From NCBI GenBank assembly GCA_025174535.1, contig JALBUN010000049.1, positions 1,736,001 to 1,800,000 on the forward strand: a stretch of 64,000 bases of DNA. The letters run 5' to 3'. The notes under the pieces were generated by a model. The model was given only the letters and a program-made list of their open reading frames with translations. It was not told where the DNA came from and ran no database searches. The stretch comes from Cantharellus purpuraceus. Its lineage: Eukaryota > Basidiomycota > Agaricomycetes > Cantharellales > Hydnaceae. Of this stretch, positions 26,010 through 36,953 are shown piece after piece; position 1 is the first letter of the stretch; each line of letters opens with the position of its first letter. A program made the translations under genes and the position numbers.

Positions 26010-27627
26010 ATGGGTAACAAGCGGTCTACTTCAGCACTGCGGAAGAATGCTGCTGCTAAAAAGAAAAAGCAACCCTCAGCAACAGAAATATCTGACAGTC
26101 ATGGATCAAGTTTGATGGAAGCAGCAGGAGCCAACAAGGACACTTCAGCATGCCAAGGGTGTGGAATGCGAGTCAAAAAACCATCATGCAAGCTTATCGA
26201 CAATGCTACAGAAGAGTTCCCTTCAGACATCAGTGAGCTTGTCGTAGGGTCCACAACTGATCAGAAGCACAATGCCGACTTTGTCCCTGAGGCGGCTCCG
26301 TCTGACCAGGATTCAAGCTCTGATGAAGCAATTGTCATCAATGACAATTCTATTTTATCTTCAGAAGATGAAGAACTGGCTTCTGTGGATGTATCCTCAA
26401 AAATAGCAACAGGTACATTCTATCATTATTCTCATAACTTTGTTTTCATACCATCACTCTAGATCTTGCCCTTTTTGTACCAACCGGTCATTCAAAAGGG
26501 TCCAAGCATGTGACAATGCCAATAGATACTGGCTTTACAGAGGCTTTGGAAATAATACACGAGGCTGTTGGCTGCAACAACATAGTAAAGAAACCATTGC
26601 TAAAGTATTGGATGGCAAAGACTGGATGAAAAGCAATCACCCTTGAAAGTTCTGAGGATTGGGATGGGATGGTTCAGCATGCAAAGCATCTCTTACTGTC
26701 TCAGAAAGACAAAACATTGGTGATTGGCAAGATAGATATTGAATCGGAGGCATGTTTCTTCTATTATCAAGTAACTATTTCTAAAAATTTCTCTAGTATC
26801 TTGACGCTATTTGGAATAGGCTTCTTGGTTATAAAGGAAGTCATACTTCCACCAATGGCCACCATAGTGTAAAGGGCAGATGTGGCAGCTCAAAGAAGGC
26901 CTTGAATCTAGATTCCATTGCAGACAATGATGAACCTGCACAAGATGAGATTGCAGCCGAAAAACAGCTGATGGAATCCACAAAGCTGAGAAATCAGCTA
27001 ACATTGTGTCAAAAATGTGGAAAACACGTCTATTGCAAGGTCAACAGATTTGGTGTGCATGTCTCTTTGAAATCCGCTCAAGTTGTCAGCTGGGCACATG
27101 CCATAGTAAGTGAGTTACACTATGCTGTATAGATTCAACTGAGATAGAGAACAGTCAATTGGAACTGTGGGGGTGAACTATGAAAATCCACCATGGAGTA
27201 CTGTGTTCGAAGAATTCTATACTATCCACAACAAGCTGCAAACCATGGAACAAGCACCTAGAGATCTATGATGCAGCTCCGGAATCCCCTTGCCAATGCT
27301 CTTGCGGCGGTCCTAATGGCTGGCTTTCCAATGCTATCAGTCATCCCAAAGACTCATGATGTTGAGCCGGCAAATGTAGCGATCACATGCGAATACCCTG
27401 AGGTTGGTGACTTCTTTTCAAAGCTTGCAGTGGACAATCCACGAAGAAATCTTGACTTAGGAGAAAAACTCACCAAGCAAGACTTCTTTTGCATCGATGA
27501 GATTGCAGATGAGGATGAAAAGTTTTATCATGCAAGTCCTTATTGCCTTAGTCAGGGAAATGCCAAGTTTGTCATGCGGAGCATCAGAGAGGCGGTTGAG
27601 GTAGCTAAACGTTGTGCCAGGAACTAA
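26010..27627 (+). pseudogene. Decayed member of a repetitive agaricomycete gene family (PB1-like and Cys-rich parts)
   Basis: The start MGNKRSTSALRKNAAAKKKK is basic. CQGCGMRVKKPSC follows, then a serine/acidic linker (SSDEAIVINDNSILSSEDEE). After an intron near 26410-26465 the frame reads FVPTGHSKGSKHVTMPIDTG and LLKYWMAKTG, is stopped by TGA at about 26624, and continues in frame as KAITLESSEDWDGM. A later exon has LCQKCGKHVYCKVNRFGVHV and VSWAHAI, and the last frame (27268-27627) ends AKRCARN. Similar genes with a ubiquitin/PB1-like segment and a Cys-x2-Cys block are, as I recall, abundant near transposons in mushroom genomes. The in-frame TGA and broken later frames suggest it is dead. 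Function is unknown. Confidence 0.5.
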
Positions 27628-27785
27628 ATGGTGTAGTCATTGCTTTGGTATATACATGCTTTCGCTAGTCATTCTCACAACATCATGGTCAAGTTCTGTC
27701 AGTGTAGCTGCTTCAATAGCAGCAACTTTTGTTGAGGTAGCCTTGCCCTTGAAAGAGATCAAAGAACTCGAGTTAATAATCGCCA

Positions 27786-28625
27786 TAGTTGGGCCTCAAC
27801 GCTCTTGACGGGCTCCTGCTCAACCAGCGCGTGGCGAGGAGCGACAGTCTGGGCCATGTGCCCGGGCGCAGCTTTGTCGGGCGCGCCGTAGAGTGTGGCT
27901 GGGACGTGAACACGGTGTCCAAGGGGGAGTGGGTCCTCGGCATCACCCAGGTCTGCAAAGTATGCGCTGCACACATTCGTGCCCCACGTTTTATCTCATG
28001 TTAGCTTTTAGAGCAGCGCCCTCTCCGAGTTTATCGTGCTCGACCGGCACCGCCTGCACCGGGCCCCGTCACCATCGCCCTCCCTCTCCCTTCTCCAGCT
28101 CGCCCTCCTCCCGCTCATGGGCATACCCGCCCACTGCGCCGTGCGCACCCTCTCCCACCTCCCCCCCAGCTCCCGTGCCCTCATCCTCCACGCACACGAC
28201 GGCGCTGGCCTCCTCGCCACCCAGGCGCTCTCCGCGCTGGGGTGCCGCGTCACAGCACAGGTCCCCTGCATGTGGGGCAGCACGGGCGAGATGTGCGCAC
28301 GCACCGCCGGCGCAAAGGACGTCTGCTGTGGCGATGCTGTCGAGGTCATCCGAGACGTGAGGGGCGACATGTTCGATGATGTCGTCGATCCCCTGGGTGG
28401 CAAGGGCGTCTGGGAGGCATGTCGCAAGGTGTTGAAGACCGCTGGACAGGTGCATGCGCGCGTGTGTCTCTCTCATGGCACGTTTCTGACCCTTGTTGCA
28501 GTTTACGACGCTCGTGGGCGACGCGGAAACAGCGTTCCCTACCCCGAATGCGCATTTCAAGAGCAACATGCGCTCGCTGCGCTGCGCCTTTGTCAAGAAG
28601 GACCAAAAAAATCAAATTTGAGGGT
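27786..28625 (+). pseudogene. GC-rich fragment of a medium-chain dehydrogenase/quinone reductase gene
   Basis: Exon 1 reads LNALDGLLLNQRVARSD, LGHVPGRSFVGRAVECGWDV and KGEWVLGITQ. A GTATGC intron ends in TTTTAG at about 28009. Exon 2 continues SSALSEFIVLDRHRLHRAP, then ALILHAHDGAGLLATQALSA, CARTAGAKDVCCGDAV and DDVVDPLGGKGVWEACRKVL. A second intron (GTGCATG to TTGCAG, about 28448-28500) joins KTAGQ to FTTLVGDAETAFPTPNAHFK. The order GRSFVG, nucleotide-binding region GAG-LATQ and DxLGG is that of zinc-type alcohol dehydrogenase-like (MDR) proteins. N- and C-termini are missing. The stretch is strikingly GC-rich against its AT-rich surroundings and retains introns, so it was copied as DNA and not through RNA. 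Confidence 0.72.
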
Positions 28626-29076
28626 AGGGAAGCCAGAGACACAGAATGGTGCTGAGGGCAGCACATCGCTCTCTGTGACATCCATCTTTGTGCTAAAGAA
28701 GAATCAAGCACATTCAGAGCACCATCTTGGAACAAGCAATGTCTCCGTTTTTGAAGTCGGGCAGTGGTGAAGGCCTTGTTCAGGGTGGATATTTCAGCAC
28801 ATAGGATGTGAGTTACAGATACAATAGAAACGCCAATAGATGGTGAGTAAAGGCAGGACATGCAAAGGAGCCATGAAAACTTAATTATTATCTGATCCTT
28901 TGGGGTTTTTGTCCCTAGCAGGCAAAGGAGTATTTGGCTGAGCCAAGGTGATGTGTAGTCAAGGAAAATTCAAAGGCGTTGTGGCCGTCCACCTAGGTGA
29001 ATTTACACAAGCATACTCAAAGTCATCACGTGATTGGTGGCATCTGTTCATTGTGTTCATTCTTCTCTGTGTAGTT
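28626..29076. other. Spacer between gene fragment and transposase
   Basis: No supported exon. It may contain the 5' end of the DDE element, whose boundary I cannot locate. Confidence 0.35.
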
Positions 29077-29498
29077 ATGCCAGAATTTCGTCAACACTAC
29101 TCCAAAGGTCTTAAACAACACGTTGTATATCAGTCTTTAACACTAGGGTATAGTACAGCAGAAATTGCAAAGAATCTTGATATATCACCATGTGTAGTCC
29201 GACGAACACTCCAACTGTGGCGAGAGATTGGTGATGTTGTACAGGACCCACAAACTTATGCAAAGCAAGGCCAAGCATGTTTATTAGATACAGGCTGTAT
29301 TGAAGTAAGTCTTGGCTCGGCTGTCTCTTAGCATTGATATTCAAAACTGTCACAAAGTTCACCCTTGCAATGCTGGACTGAAACCCTGATATATATCTCG
29401 ACAAAATATCAGAGAGATTAAATGATCAGTTAGATGTCTCTGTATCATTGAGTACAATCCAGAGAACCCTGAAACTGCTTGGAATCACATCTAAAAAG
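29077..29498 (+). pseudogene. IS630/Tc1-like transposase, N-terminal DNA-binding part
   Basis: Exon 1 (29077-29304) starts MPEFRQHYSKGLKQHVVYQS and holds a helix-turn-helix, LGYSTAEIAKNLDISPCVVR. After a short intron, exon 2 (29358-29498) reads FTLAMLD, a TGA at 29379-29381 where relatives have Arg (CGA), then NPDIYLDKISERLNDQLDVS and STIQRTLKLLGITSKK, a second HTH. A GTGTGT intron follows, but the next exon, which should carry the first catalytic Asp, is missing. The gene resumes near 38206 after an 8.7-kb interruption. It would encode a cut-and-paste transposase; it is now dead. Confidence 0.75.
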
Positions 29499-29559
29499 GT
29501 GTGTTTGTTAGTTTGTATGTTACTGATTCATTGACTTGTTTGGTAATGTTATGCACTAG

Positions 29560-29650
29560 GTCCGATTGGGGGTCGGAGATTGGGTTGGAGGTCAGGTTGG
29601 AGGTTGGGTTGGAGTCGGAGCATGTTGTGGGGGTCAGAACGGACTTGGCT
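29560..29650 (+). repeat. G-rich GGTTGGAG-type repeat
   Basis: An irregular run of GGTTGGAGGT-like units (GGGTTGGAGGTCAGGTTGG and variants) directly after the last intact transposase intron. It marks the left edge of the sequence that interrupts the transposase. Such a strand could form a G-quadruplex. Confidence 0.5.
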
Positions 29651-29917
29651 TCAGCTTATGTGCTGCACCCTCACTAATACTGGTGTCTGAGATTTCAGAG
29701 ACGGAGTACAACTTAGAGAGTTAGGATCAGACTTTAGGAACTAGGCGTGATTTGATATTCAAACTGGGGAATGAAGTCCCCAGTCGGGTAACTTAAATAC
29801 ATATTTTGAAATCTAATAATAATTACTCCGGTGATGGGTCTCCAAGGCCGATGGCCTTACATGAGTATGTCCGAGTCCAATAGGGATGGATGTCCAGGTT
29901 CCTATGGTGATGCTGAT

Positions 29918-30088
29918 GCATCAATTGGAACCGGAGACGGATGGGTGGAGTCGGCGGTGACAATCGGACAGGTAGATGGAGACGGTGGTTTCCAAATGGA
30001 GTATAGATTTCATATGCGTGGGGATCTGAGTGGATCAGATGGGGATCTGGACATTAATGAATATAGTCATAACAGTATCTCTCCATTT
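29918..30088 (+). repeat. Direct repeat, copy 1
   Basis: About 170 bases shared with 38043-38212 in the same orientation at roughly 90% by eye (for example gctgatgcatcaat, cggacaggtagatggagac, tttccaaatggagtatagat, gaatatagtcataaca). The two copies sit near the left and right ends of the DNA that splits the transposase gene. Confidence 0.75.
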
Positions 30089-30896
30089 AAGGCCGAGCCC
30101 CTGAGGCCTCATGTCCATGGATTGAATAGGTGAGACGGTTGGGTGCAGTCGGAGTTATACTGGGGGTCTGGAGACATATAAAAGGAGGGGCATGATTGAA
30201 CAATGTCAAACCCTTTGGCAAGCATGAGCATGGCCAATGTTTTGGAACCTGCAAAATTATGGTGTTAGGGCAAACTCTAAATCACCACAATTCCATGAAT
30301 GAACAGCTGAGAAGAATATCAAACCCTGCTGCAGCACAACTCCAGAAACAATTTAATGTTTGTACTTTGGTTACAATCCTTTGTATTGGTCAATGCAGAC
30401 TATATGCAGAAAGGTAATATGTTTCTTAGCAGCAAGAAATGAATAAGACTTCCAGAGTCTAGAGTTCATGGACGCTTAGGGGTCCAGATATTCCAAAAAG
30501 AGGGGAATGCACTTAGAGGCTAAAGGAAGTAGGTGGATGAATCCAACCGTCCAACCAGTGGCACTCAGAAGCGGGTAACAGCGATGTGTGAAGTAGTCTA
30601 GCAACTGCTTCACACAAGTTCAAGCCTCTAATGCTCTGCAAAGGCAGTGCACACTAGTTACTTAAACAAGAGCACTAATGGCAGGACTATCGACAGACAA
30701 TCTCACCCTGTAGATTTGTAGTCACGTGAGGCAGATACTACACTCATGCCCAAAGCAGGAATATCACTACTTTGAGTGCAATCAAGTACAGTTACACAAC
30801 TGTAAAAGATCCTTGAACTGGTAATCAACAGTTACTGAGATAGAGGATGACACTGTATGTCACTCTAGTCACACTGGTGTGCAGAAGATGGGTAGA
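30089..30896. other. Unassigned repeat-island DNA left of the chromovirus
   Basis: No gene recognised. The last five bases before the LTR (30892-30896, gtaga) are the left target-site duplication of the chromovirus. Confidence 0.4.
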
Positions 30897-31258
30897 TGTG
30901 AGGGCAATGCTGATGATGAGGCCACAACAACAAGATACTCAATAAGTGAGAGCCGATAAGAAATAATGCCAGCTGGTACAGCGGATATCCTCAGTCTATA
31001 CAGCTGTTTCTGATAAATACATGGGACTTACCTGGTACAGCGGATATCCTCAGAGATCAAGCTGAGGGGATCACACTGCACCAAGGCGAGTCTTTATACT
31101 AAATGATGGAGACGGATAGGAGAACCAAGATAGGGGAGGAAAGATAGGGGAAGTGATAGGGGCAATGAAATAGGGGAGACGCACCCTGACAGGCTGCGCT
31201 GATAGGGGTGTCAAGAGAAAATACTAAAAATAGAATATGACTTATTTGAACCCTGACA
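30897..31258 (-). repeat. 3' LTR of the chromovirus
   Basis: 362 bp, identical in length to the 5' LTR and differing from it at two CpG sites near its left end (aatg against aacg, gatg against gacg). Confidence 0.95.
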
Positions 31259-31276
31259 TCACCTCCCTCTTAATGC
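31259..31276 (-). other. Polypurine tract
   Basis: On the minus strand the sequence AAGAGGGAGGTGA lies directly before the 3' LTR, the expected place for the plus-strand primer of reverse transcription. Confidence 0.75.
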
Positions 31277-31311
31277 ATGTCGTCTCGATATGCACTATCG
31301 TCCCATCCATC

Positions 31312-31749
31312 TCAAGAGAGACACACCCTGAAGCACTCTGCAAGGTCCCTTCTCACTCTCTGCCAAAGTAGAGCCCATGATGAGTGTTGATGGTGACTCT
31401 TCTCTGCCTTGGGGTAAAGTGGGATGGTGAACTCTCCAGGGGATATGGGATTGTTCGTGCTGAAAACTGCCCCAAGTATCATCTCCCCTCCCTCATAGGT
31501 GACTTTACCGGCGAGCCCTTGGAAGGCATATGGTATGTCATAGTTGCCGATGAATAAAGGGTCCCCGATGTAGTATGTCTGGCGTCTGGATGGATTATGA
31601 TGCCAGAAGGGGAAATGAACTTGTGGAGGTGGAGATGGGAGGTTATAATCCTCTACAGCACGTGCAGTATCCCTTGAGTCAACTGACCAAGTGATTGAGG
31701 GGTAGGAATGGATTGAGCGTAGAGGGGTGGATTCAGACTGGTAAGGCAT
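31312..31749 (-). CDS. Extra ORF between pol and 3' LTR of the chromovirus
   Basis: An uninterrupted 145-codon frame with a real ATG, MPYQSESTPLRSIHSYPSIT. It is rich in Pro, Ser, His and aromatic residues (PPPQVHFPFWHHNPSRRQTY) and has the segment FQGLAGKVTYEGGEMILGAV. It ends FRVCLS. It lies 107 bp after the pol stop and 54 bp before the 3' LTR on the transcribed strand. Gag-pol elements of this group need no such gene, and I recognise no domain. It is intact although pol carries four stops. It could be an envelope-unrelated accessory protein, or a fortuitous frame in the 3' untranslated part. Confidence 0.5.
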   Translation of the reverse strand: MPYQSESTPLRSIHSYPSITWSVDSRDTARAVEDYNLPSPPPQVHFPFWHHNPSRRQTYYIGDPLFIGNYDIPYAFQGLAGKVTYEGGEMILGAVFSTNNPISPGEFTIPLYPKAEKSHHQHSSWALLWQRVRRDLAECFRVCLS

Positions 31750-31855
31750 GGTGGGTTGGGTAGTGAACGATGATGGTTTTACTGAGGAAGGGGAAGTGGA
31801 TTCACTGGCTTATATACAGTTAGTGGAATTTCGGCATGGATGAATTTGGTGAGCG

Positions 31856-34800
31856 CTAAGCTTCACTGTGCCTATTCTGCGGCTCTGAAATGTGTCCAAT
31901 ACCACGTGTTGGGTTCCTGCCAGCTGTCCAATCAAAGAGGACCTGTTTGGGAGGTTCTGTGAAGTTCTCAAAGCGTCTGAAGGGAAGAGCCGCATAGGTG
32001 GCTGCCGAAATACGCCTTGGGGCTTCAGGATTTTCCCGATGGAAGTCTGCAATGCGCCTTCTAGCCCCACTGGCATCCTTAGCTGGGATCCAGAGGTCGT
32101 CAGCAGCTCCATAGCCCTTCCAACGCACCAGTCTTCCTTGGAAAACTCTGCTGTCAAGGATCTTCTCAACTTCGTATTCCTGTACTCCATCTCGAATGAC
32201 TGGAGGTGGTGGAGGAGATGACTGGCGTTCAGGGATGGGATCCTTTTCATAAGGACGGAGTAAGACAACAGAGAACACTGGATGAGTGTGGCCAAAGATT
32301 GGGGGAAGTCGTAGGCCATAGGCATTTCATGAGACCACTTTATTAATCACATACGGTCCTAACCATTTGTGATCAAGTTTCTTGGTTGGACGGGTGGTGG
32401 TGATATTTTGTGCATTGAGCCAGACCTTGTCACCAAGTTTGTATACTGGGGCTGCTTGCCGATGGGCATCATAGAATCGTGCCATATCATCTGCTGCCTT
32501 TTCCAGGGCGGAGCGAGCCTCAGTGGTGGCTGTCTCCATACGCTCAGTGAATTCTTCCAGTGCTTCAAGTCGTGTCTCTCGGATTGGCTCTAGCCCAAGC
32601 CTTGGGTGTTGGCCTGTATCAAGCATGAAGGGGGTTGATTGCGTGGAGGAGTGGATGCGGTTGTTGTATGTGAATTCGGCAAGAGGAACCCACTCAATCC
32701 AGTCATCCTGGTGCTGATTGACGAAAAGCCTCAAGTATTGTTCAATTTCTTGATTGACCCTTTCCGTCTGACCATTGGTTTGTGGATGATATGCTGTGGA
32801 TGCTGCAACCTTGATCCCCAAAAGCTTATTGAGCTTGCGCATAAATTGAGAGACAAACTGGGTGCCACAGTCACTGATGATCTCCTCAGGAAGGCCGTGG
32901 TGTTTCCACACATGGTCTCGGAAAAGTCGTGCAACTCCTATGGAGTTGATGTCAGAGGTGGTAGGGATAACATGTGCTCGTTTGGAAAGACGGTCCACAA
33001 CGACAAGGAGTGCATCATAGCCATGGCTGATGGGTAGTTCTACAATAAGGTCAACAGATATCACTTGCCACCTCTGATCTGGGACACGATTAGGCAGGAG
33101 TTTACCCATAGGAGGAGCAGGGAAAGTTTTTGTCCGATTGCAGAGGTCACATCCCTTGACGTATTTGGCAATGTATCATCCAAATCCAGGCCACCAGTAG
33201 CTGCGGGATACAAGTTCTGTTGTTCTCCAGCGACCAGGGTGACCTGTAATGTGAGTATCGTGGTGTGCCCTTACAATGTCATGGCGCAATTTTGGGTCAA
33301 GAGGGACATATACCTTGCCACGATAGAGGACGAGTCCATTCTCCTCGGTCCATTCCTGTCCTCGTAAATTCCGAGAGGGACCAAGTTCCTTAAGAGCCTT
33401 TACAACCTTTTCATCTCTGTTGGTGCAGTTCCGCACACGTTCCAGGAATATGTCTCCTTCTCCTGTGATCATTTGAGCTTCTGGCCCTGGATAGGTGGAT
33501 GTCGCATCGATGTGGAACAGCTCAGGGCCAAGAAGAATCTGGTTCTGGTTATCTTCCTCCCCCCGCTTATGATCTACACGTCGTGAGAGGGCATCAGGTT
33601 TGGCTGAATGTCGTCCAGGACGGTGGATCAGTTCAAAGTCAAAACGAGAAAGGTATAGTGACCAGCGAGCTTGTCGACGATTGAGATTCTGAGCTGTATG
33701 GAAATATGTGAGGTTTTGATGGTCGTTAAGGATTTCAATCTTGTATTTGGTCCCTTCCAAGATGTGGCGCCATTCTTCTAGTCCACGGATGACTGAGAGC
33801 AATTCCTTATCATGGATGGCATAGTTGCGCTCTGCATCTGAAAGGCTCTTGGATACAAAACCTACCGGCCTCCATTTCTCATCGTCACAGAGTTGAGATA
33901 GAACAGCACCTGTTGCATATGCTGAAGCATCTGTCTCTAGTCGAAAATGCTTGGTTTGATCTGGGAGGACAAGGATTGGAGTTGACGTGACAAGCTGCTT
34001 GAGTTTATCAAAGGCTTCTTATTCTGGGCCATCAGGTATCCAAGACCACTGTGTATCTGCCTTTGTTAACCGATTCAGAGGCTTTGCGATATGTGTGAAG
34101 TCCTCAATGAAGCGACGATAGAAATTGATGAAACCCAGGAAGGATTTGACTTCTGTCACATTGTGCGGTGTGGGCCAGTCCCTGACTCCAGCCACCTTAA
34201 CTGGGTCCATAGCTACCTGTCCCTGTGAGAGAATCAATCCAAGATAATCTACCTTCTGTTGCGAGAAAAGGCATTTCTCTGGTTTGAGGTACAGGTGGTT
34301 GGCCTGAAGAATTTCAAGGACAGATTGCACGATCGTGTGGTGTTGTTCTAGGGATTCAGTGAAAATGAGGATGTCGTCCATGAACACTACCATAGTGCCA
34401 TCGTCAATGAGCTCCTTGAAAATGCCATTCATCATCGTCTGAAAGGTTGCTGGGCTGTTTGTGAGACCAAAGAACATGACCAGGGGTTCAAATAGACCAC
34501 GATTGGTTCGAAAGGCTGCCTTCCACTCATCACCCTCTTTAATACGCACATTGTTATATCCCCATCGGATGTCAAGCTTGGTAAAGTACTTGGCATTGGC
34601 TGCGGCAATTTTATTCATGATGTCTGGTACCAGGGGTAGTGGGTAGGCGTTCTTGATTGTGATATCATTCAGCTTGCGGTAGTCTTGCACAAAACGAAGA
34701 TTACCGTCCTTCTTCTTCACAAAAAAGACAGGGGATGCCATGGGTGACTTGGAAGGACGTATATGATGATTCCGTAGGTTCTCCTCAAGGAATGCGTCCA

Positions 34801-35746
34801 ACTCCTTCTGCTCATTTGGGGACATTGGATAGACCTTTGTGCTGAAGGGTTGTGCTCCTGGAGTGAGTTCAATAGCGTGGTCCCACAGTTTTCGAGGTGG
34901 AAGTTGGTCAAAGGACTCCTTTGCAAAAACATCCTTAAATCCCCAGTACGCCTTTGGGACAATCTCCTCAAAGGTTTTGACTGGAGTAGATTCTGCAGCC
35001 TTCTGTGCGAGCTGTTGAGAAACTGTTGAACCAGCATAGATATTCTCCAAGTCTTCTTCTACAAAGATAACAAATGTTCGGTCTCCCTCGTATTGGGGTT
35101 GCCTGTGTGAGTTCTTGCCATTTGAAGGAGTTGTACCAAGTGAATGCTCTTTGTGTTCTGGTACTTCTCCACATGAATCAGGGCAGCGAGTCATCTGTAC
35201 CTTTCCTGTACGCCAGTCTACCTCTGGGTTGTGCTTCACAAGCCAGGTGTGCCCAACAATTATGCCAAAGGTTCCCAGGCTTGTGACTGAAAATGTGGCA
35301 CGTTCAGTATGGGTCCCATATGTGCAGATGAGATCGACTTCTTCCTTGATTGAACCTGCTTCATTTGGGGTCCCATCAATGTTATAAACAGGTATGGCAC
35401 GTGGTAGAGGGCGTGTTCAAAGTTTCTCTGCTTTGACATATTCTGCATCAATGAACATTCCTGTAGCACCACTATCGAGGAGTGCATCCACAGCTAGAGG
35501 GTATCCAGTGTCTACCGAGTGGATTTTCATGGGAATTCTTGTACATCGACGGATGTCTGCAGATTGAAGGTAGAGACGAGGAGGGTCATCATGTTTAGCT
35601 GGAAGTTGAGAAGGGTTTTCAGGCATGGCTGTTTTGGTTTCAGTCTGATGGACAAGGGAGTGTGCGTGTAACATATCGCTTGTGAGCCCTACAGTACATG
35701 ATTCAAGAACTGAAAACCGGTTTGTCAGGCAGGGCATGCTCTTCAC
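31856..35746 (-). pseudogene. Chromovirus pol polyprotein (PR-RT-RH-IN-chromodomain), interrupted by stops
   Basis: Reading on the minus strand: protease core ALLDSGATGMFID (about 35455-35485); reverse transcriptase with KKKDGNLRFVQDYRKLND, YFTKLDIRWGYNN and the FMDD box VVFMDDILIF (about 34370-34390); RNase H; integrase with the HHCC finger and the core motifs VDLIVELP, SDCGTQF and TNGQTERVNQEIE; and a chromodomain, YEVEKILDSRVFQGRLVRWK with LWIPAKD. Four stops sit at 35417-35419, 34019-34021, 33176-33178 and 32327-32329. At least three are TGA where a CGA arginine fits. The integrase reads DCG where DRG is usual, again explicable by CGT to TGT. pol begins in the -1 frame, overlapping the gag stop at 35743-35746, so it was probably made by frameshifting. 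Confidence 0.9.
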
Positions 35747-36885
35747 TGCTGACTGGCCTGAAAATCCTGCTTCTCCTCTTGCTTTGGAATTACTGCCTTC
35801 TGCCCTTCTTCCTTGGCCTTCAGTGCAGCTGCTACTGACTCTGATATCATGCCTGTAATTGCTGTTTGTGTGAGATCAGCTCGGATACATTCCTTGCGTG
35901 GTTCAGGGCATGCTGGGGATATATGGCCACGCTTTCCACAGTTATAGCACGTCCGAGTCTCAATGCGATGGCAGTTGGAGTCAATATCCATAGGTGCAGC
36001 ACCATTAGAGGTTGCCAAGGTAGTTGGTACAGAGATGACCGGAGTGCTGTGAGGGCGGGATGGGGTAGAGCGGGCAGGAGTGAGGGAAGTCTGAGCACGT
36101 CTCACTTCTAGAAGACGATGGTGGTTGCGGTCGATTTGACAGGCCGCTTCCTTCCATGCCTTGAGATCGGATGGGAGGGATGGCTGTGCATGGATCTTGT
36201 CAAGAATCATTGCAGGGAGCCCTCGGGCATAGGCATCTTCCAGTGCTGCATCATTAAACCCAGTCCTTCCTGCTAGTATCTCAAACTGTGCCATGTATTC
36301 ATCCGCTGACATGCCAGGTGTCATCCTAAGATCGTGTAGCTTTGTTCGTGCTGTTCGAGAGCGGTCAGGGTCCCCAAAAGCGTTCTCCACTTGCTTAATG
36401 AATTCCTCCAAGGTGGAGAGCGGTGAGGTCCTGTCAATGACTGCCTGTGTCTCATTGTGCGCCCATACTTCAGCAGAACCTCCTGTCATAAAAGAGAGGG
36501 CATAGAGGATCTTGGTCCGCTCATCTGGGAAAGATGTAGGCTGGACTGCAATGGCAAGCCTGATAGAGCGAATGAAACCTTCCATCTCTGCACGATCTCC
36601 ATTGAATTTGGCTGGTTCAGCTGCCCTTATTGGGCGAACGGATGACGATGTAGGAGAAGGTGTGGGAAATGAGGTGGTCTGAGAGATGGTCTGTGCTGCA
36701 GCGATGGCGGCAGCAGTGGCAGCATCTGCTAGGTTGTTCTGGACATTGGCGAACTGGCTTTGGAGGTGCTGGTTCTGGAGTTGCAGCTGCTGGAGCTGCT
36801 GCGCCTGGGTGTTGAACAACGCTCGCAGAAAGCCACCACTTTCACCTAGAGTGTCCCAATAGGCTTCAGGGAGCTGATCGGTCAT
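35743..36885 (-). CDS. Chromovirus Gag
   Basis: A 380-codon frame starting MTDQLPEAYWDTLGESGGFL. A Gln-rich coiled segment (QQLQQLQLQNQHLQSQ) precedes the capsid-like retrotransposon gag domain (KFNGDRAEMEGFIRSIRL, LSTLEEFIKQVENAFGDPD). A CCHC zinc knuckle, CYNCGKRGHISPAC, lies at about 35930-35970. The frame is intact and ends DFQASQQ. It should form the particle in which reverse transcription takes place. Confidence 0.9.
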   Translation of the reverse strand: MTDQLPEAYWDTLGESGGFLRALFNTQAQQLQQLQLQNQHLQSQFANVQNNLADAATAAAIAAAQTISQTTSFPTPSPTSSSVRPIRAAEPAKFNGDRAEMEGFIRSIRLAIAVQPTSFPDERTKILYALSFMTGGSAEVWAHNETQAVIDRTSPLSTLEEFIKQVENAFGDPDRSRTARTKLHDLRMTPGMSADEYMAQFEILAGRTGFNDAALEDAYARGLPAMILDKIHAQPSLPSDLKAWKEAACQIDRNHHRLLEVRRAQTSLTPARSTPSRPHSTPVISVPTTLATSNGAAPMDIDSNCHRIETRTCYNCGKRGHISPACPEPRKECIRADLTQTAITGMISESVAAALKAKEEGQKAVIPKQEEKQDFQASQQ

Positions 36886-36941
36886 GGTATCGGTGAAGTA
36901 GTTAATAGGGAAAGTGTTATGAGGTGTGGGGTCGTCTTATG

Positions 36942-36951
36942 AGCTTGATCT
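36942..36951 (-). other. Putative self-priming PBS
   Basis: Two bases inside the 5' LTR, the minus-strand sequence AGATCAAGCT is complementary to AGCTTGATCT inside the LTR at 37111-37120. No tRNA-like TGG start is seen. This fits Tf1-type self-priming, in which the 5' end of the transcript anneals to the PBS. Confidence 0.55.
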
Positions 36952-36953
36952 TC

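Noticed and set aside
28069..28596. 175-codon frame on the minus strand
   Set aside because: It is antisense to the dehydrogenase fragment; high GC removes stops in all phases, and only the plus frame shows family motifs.
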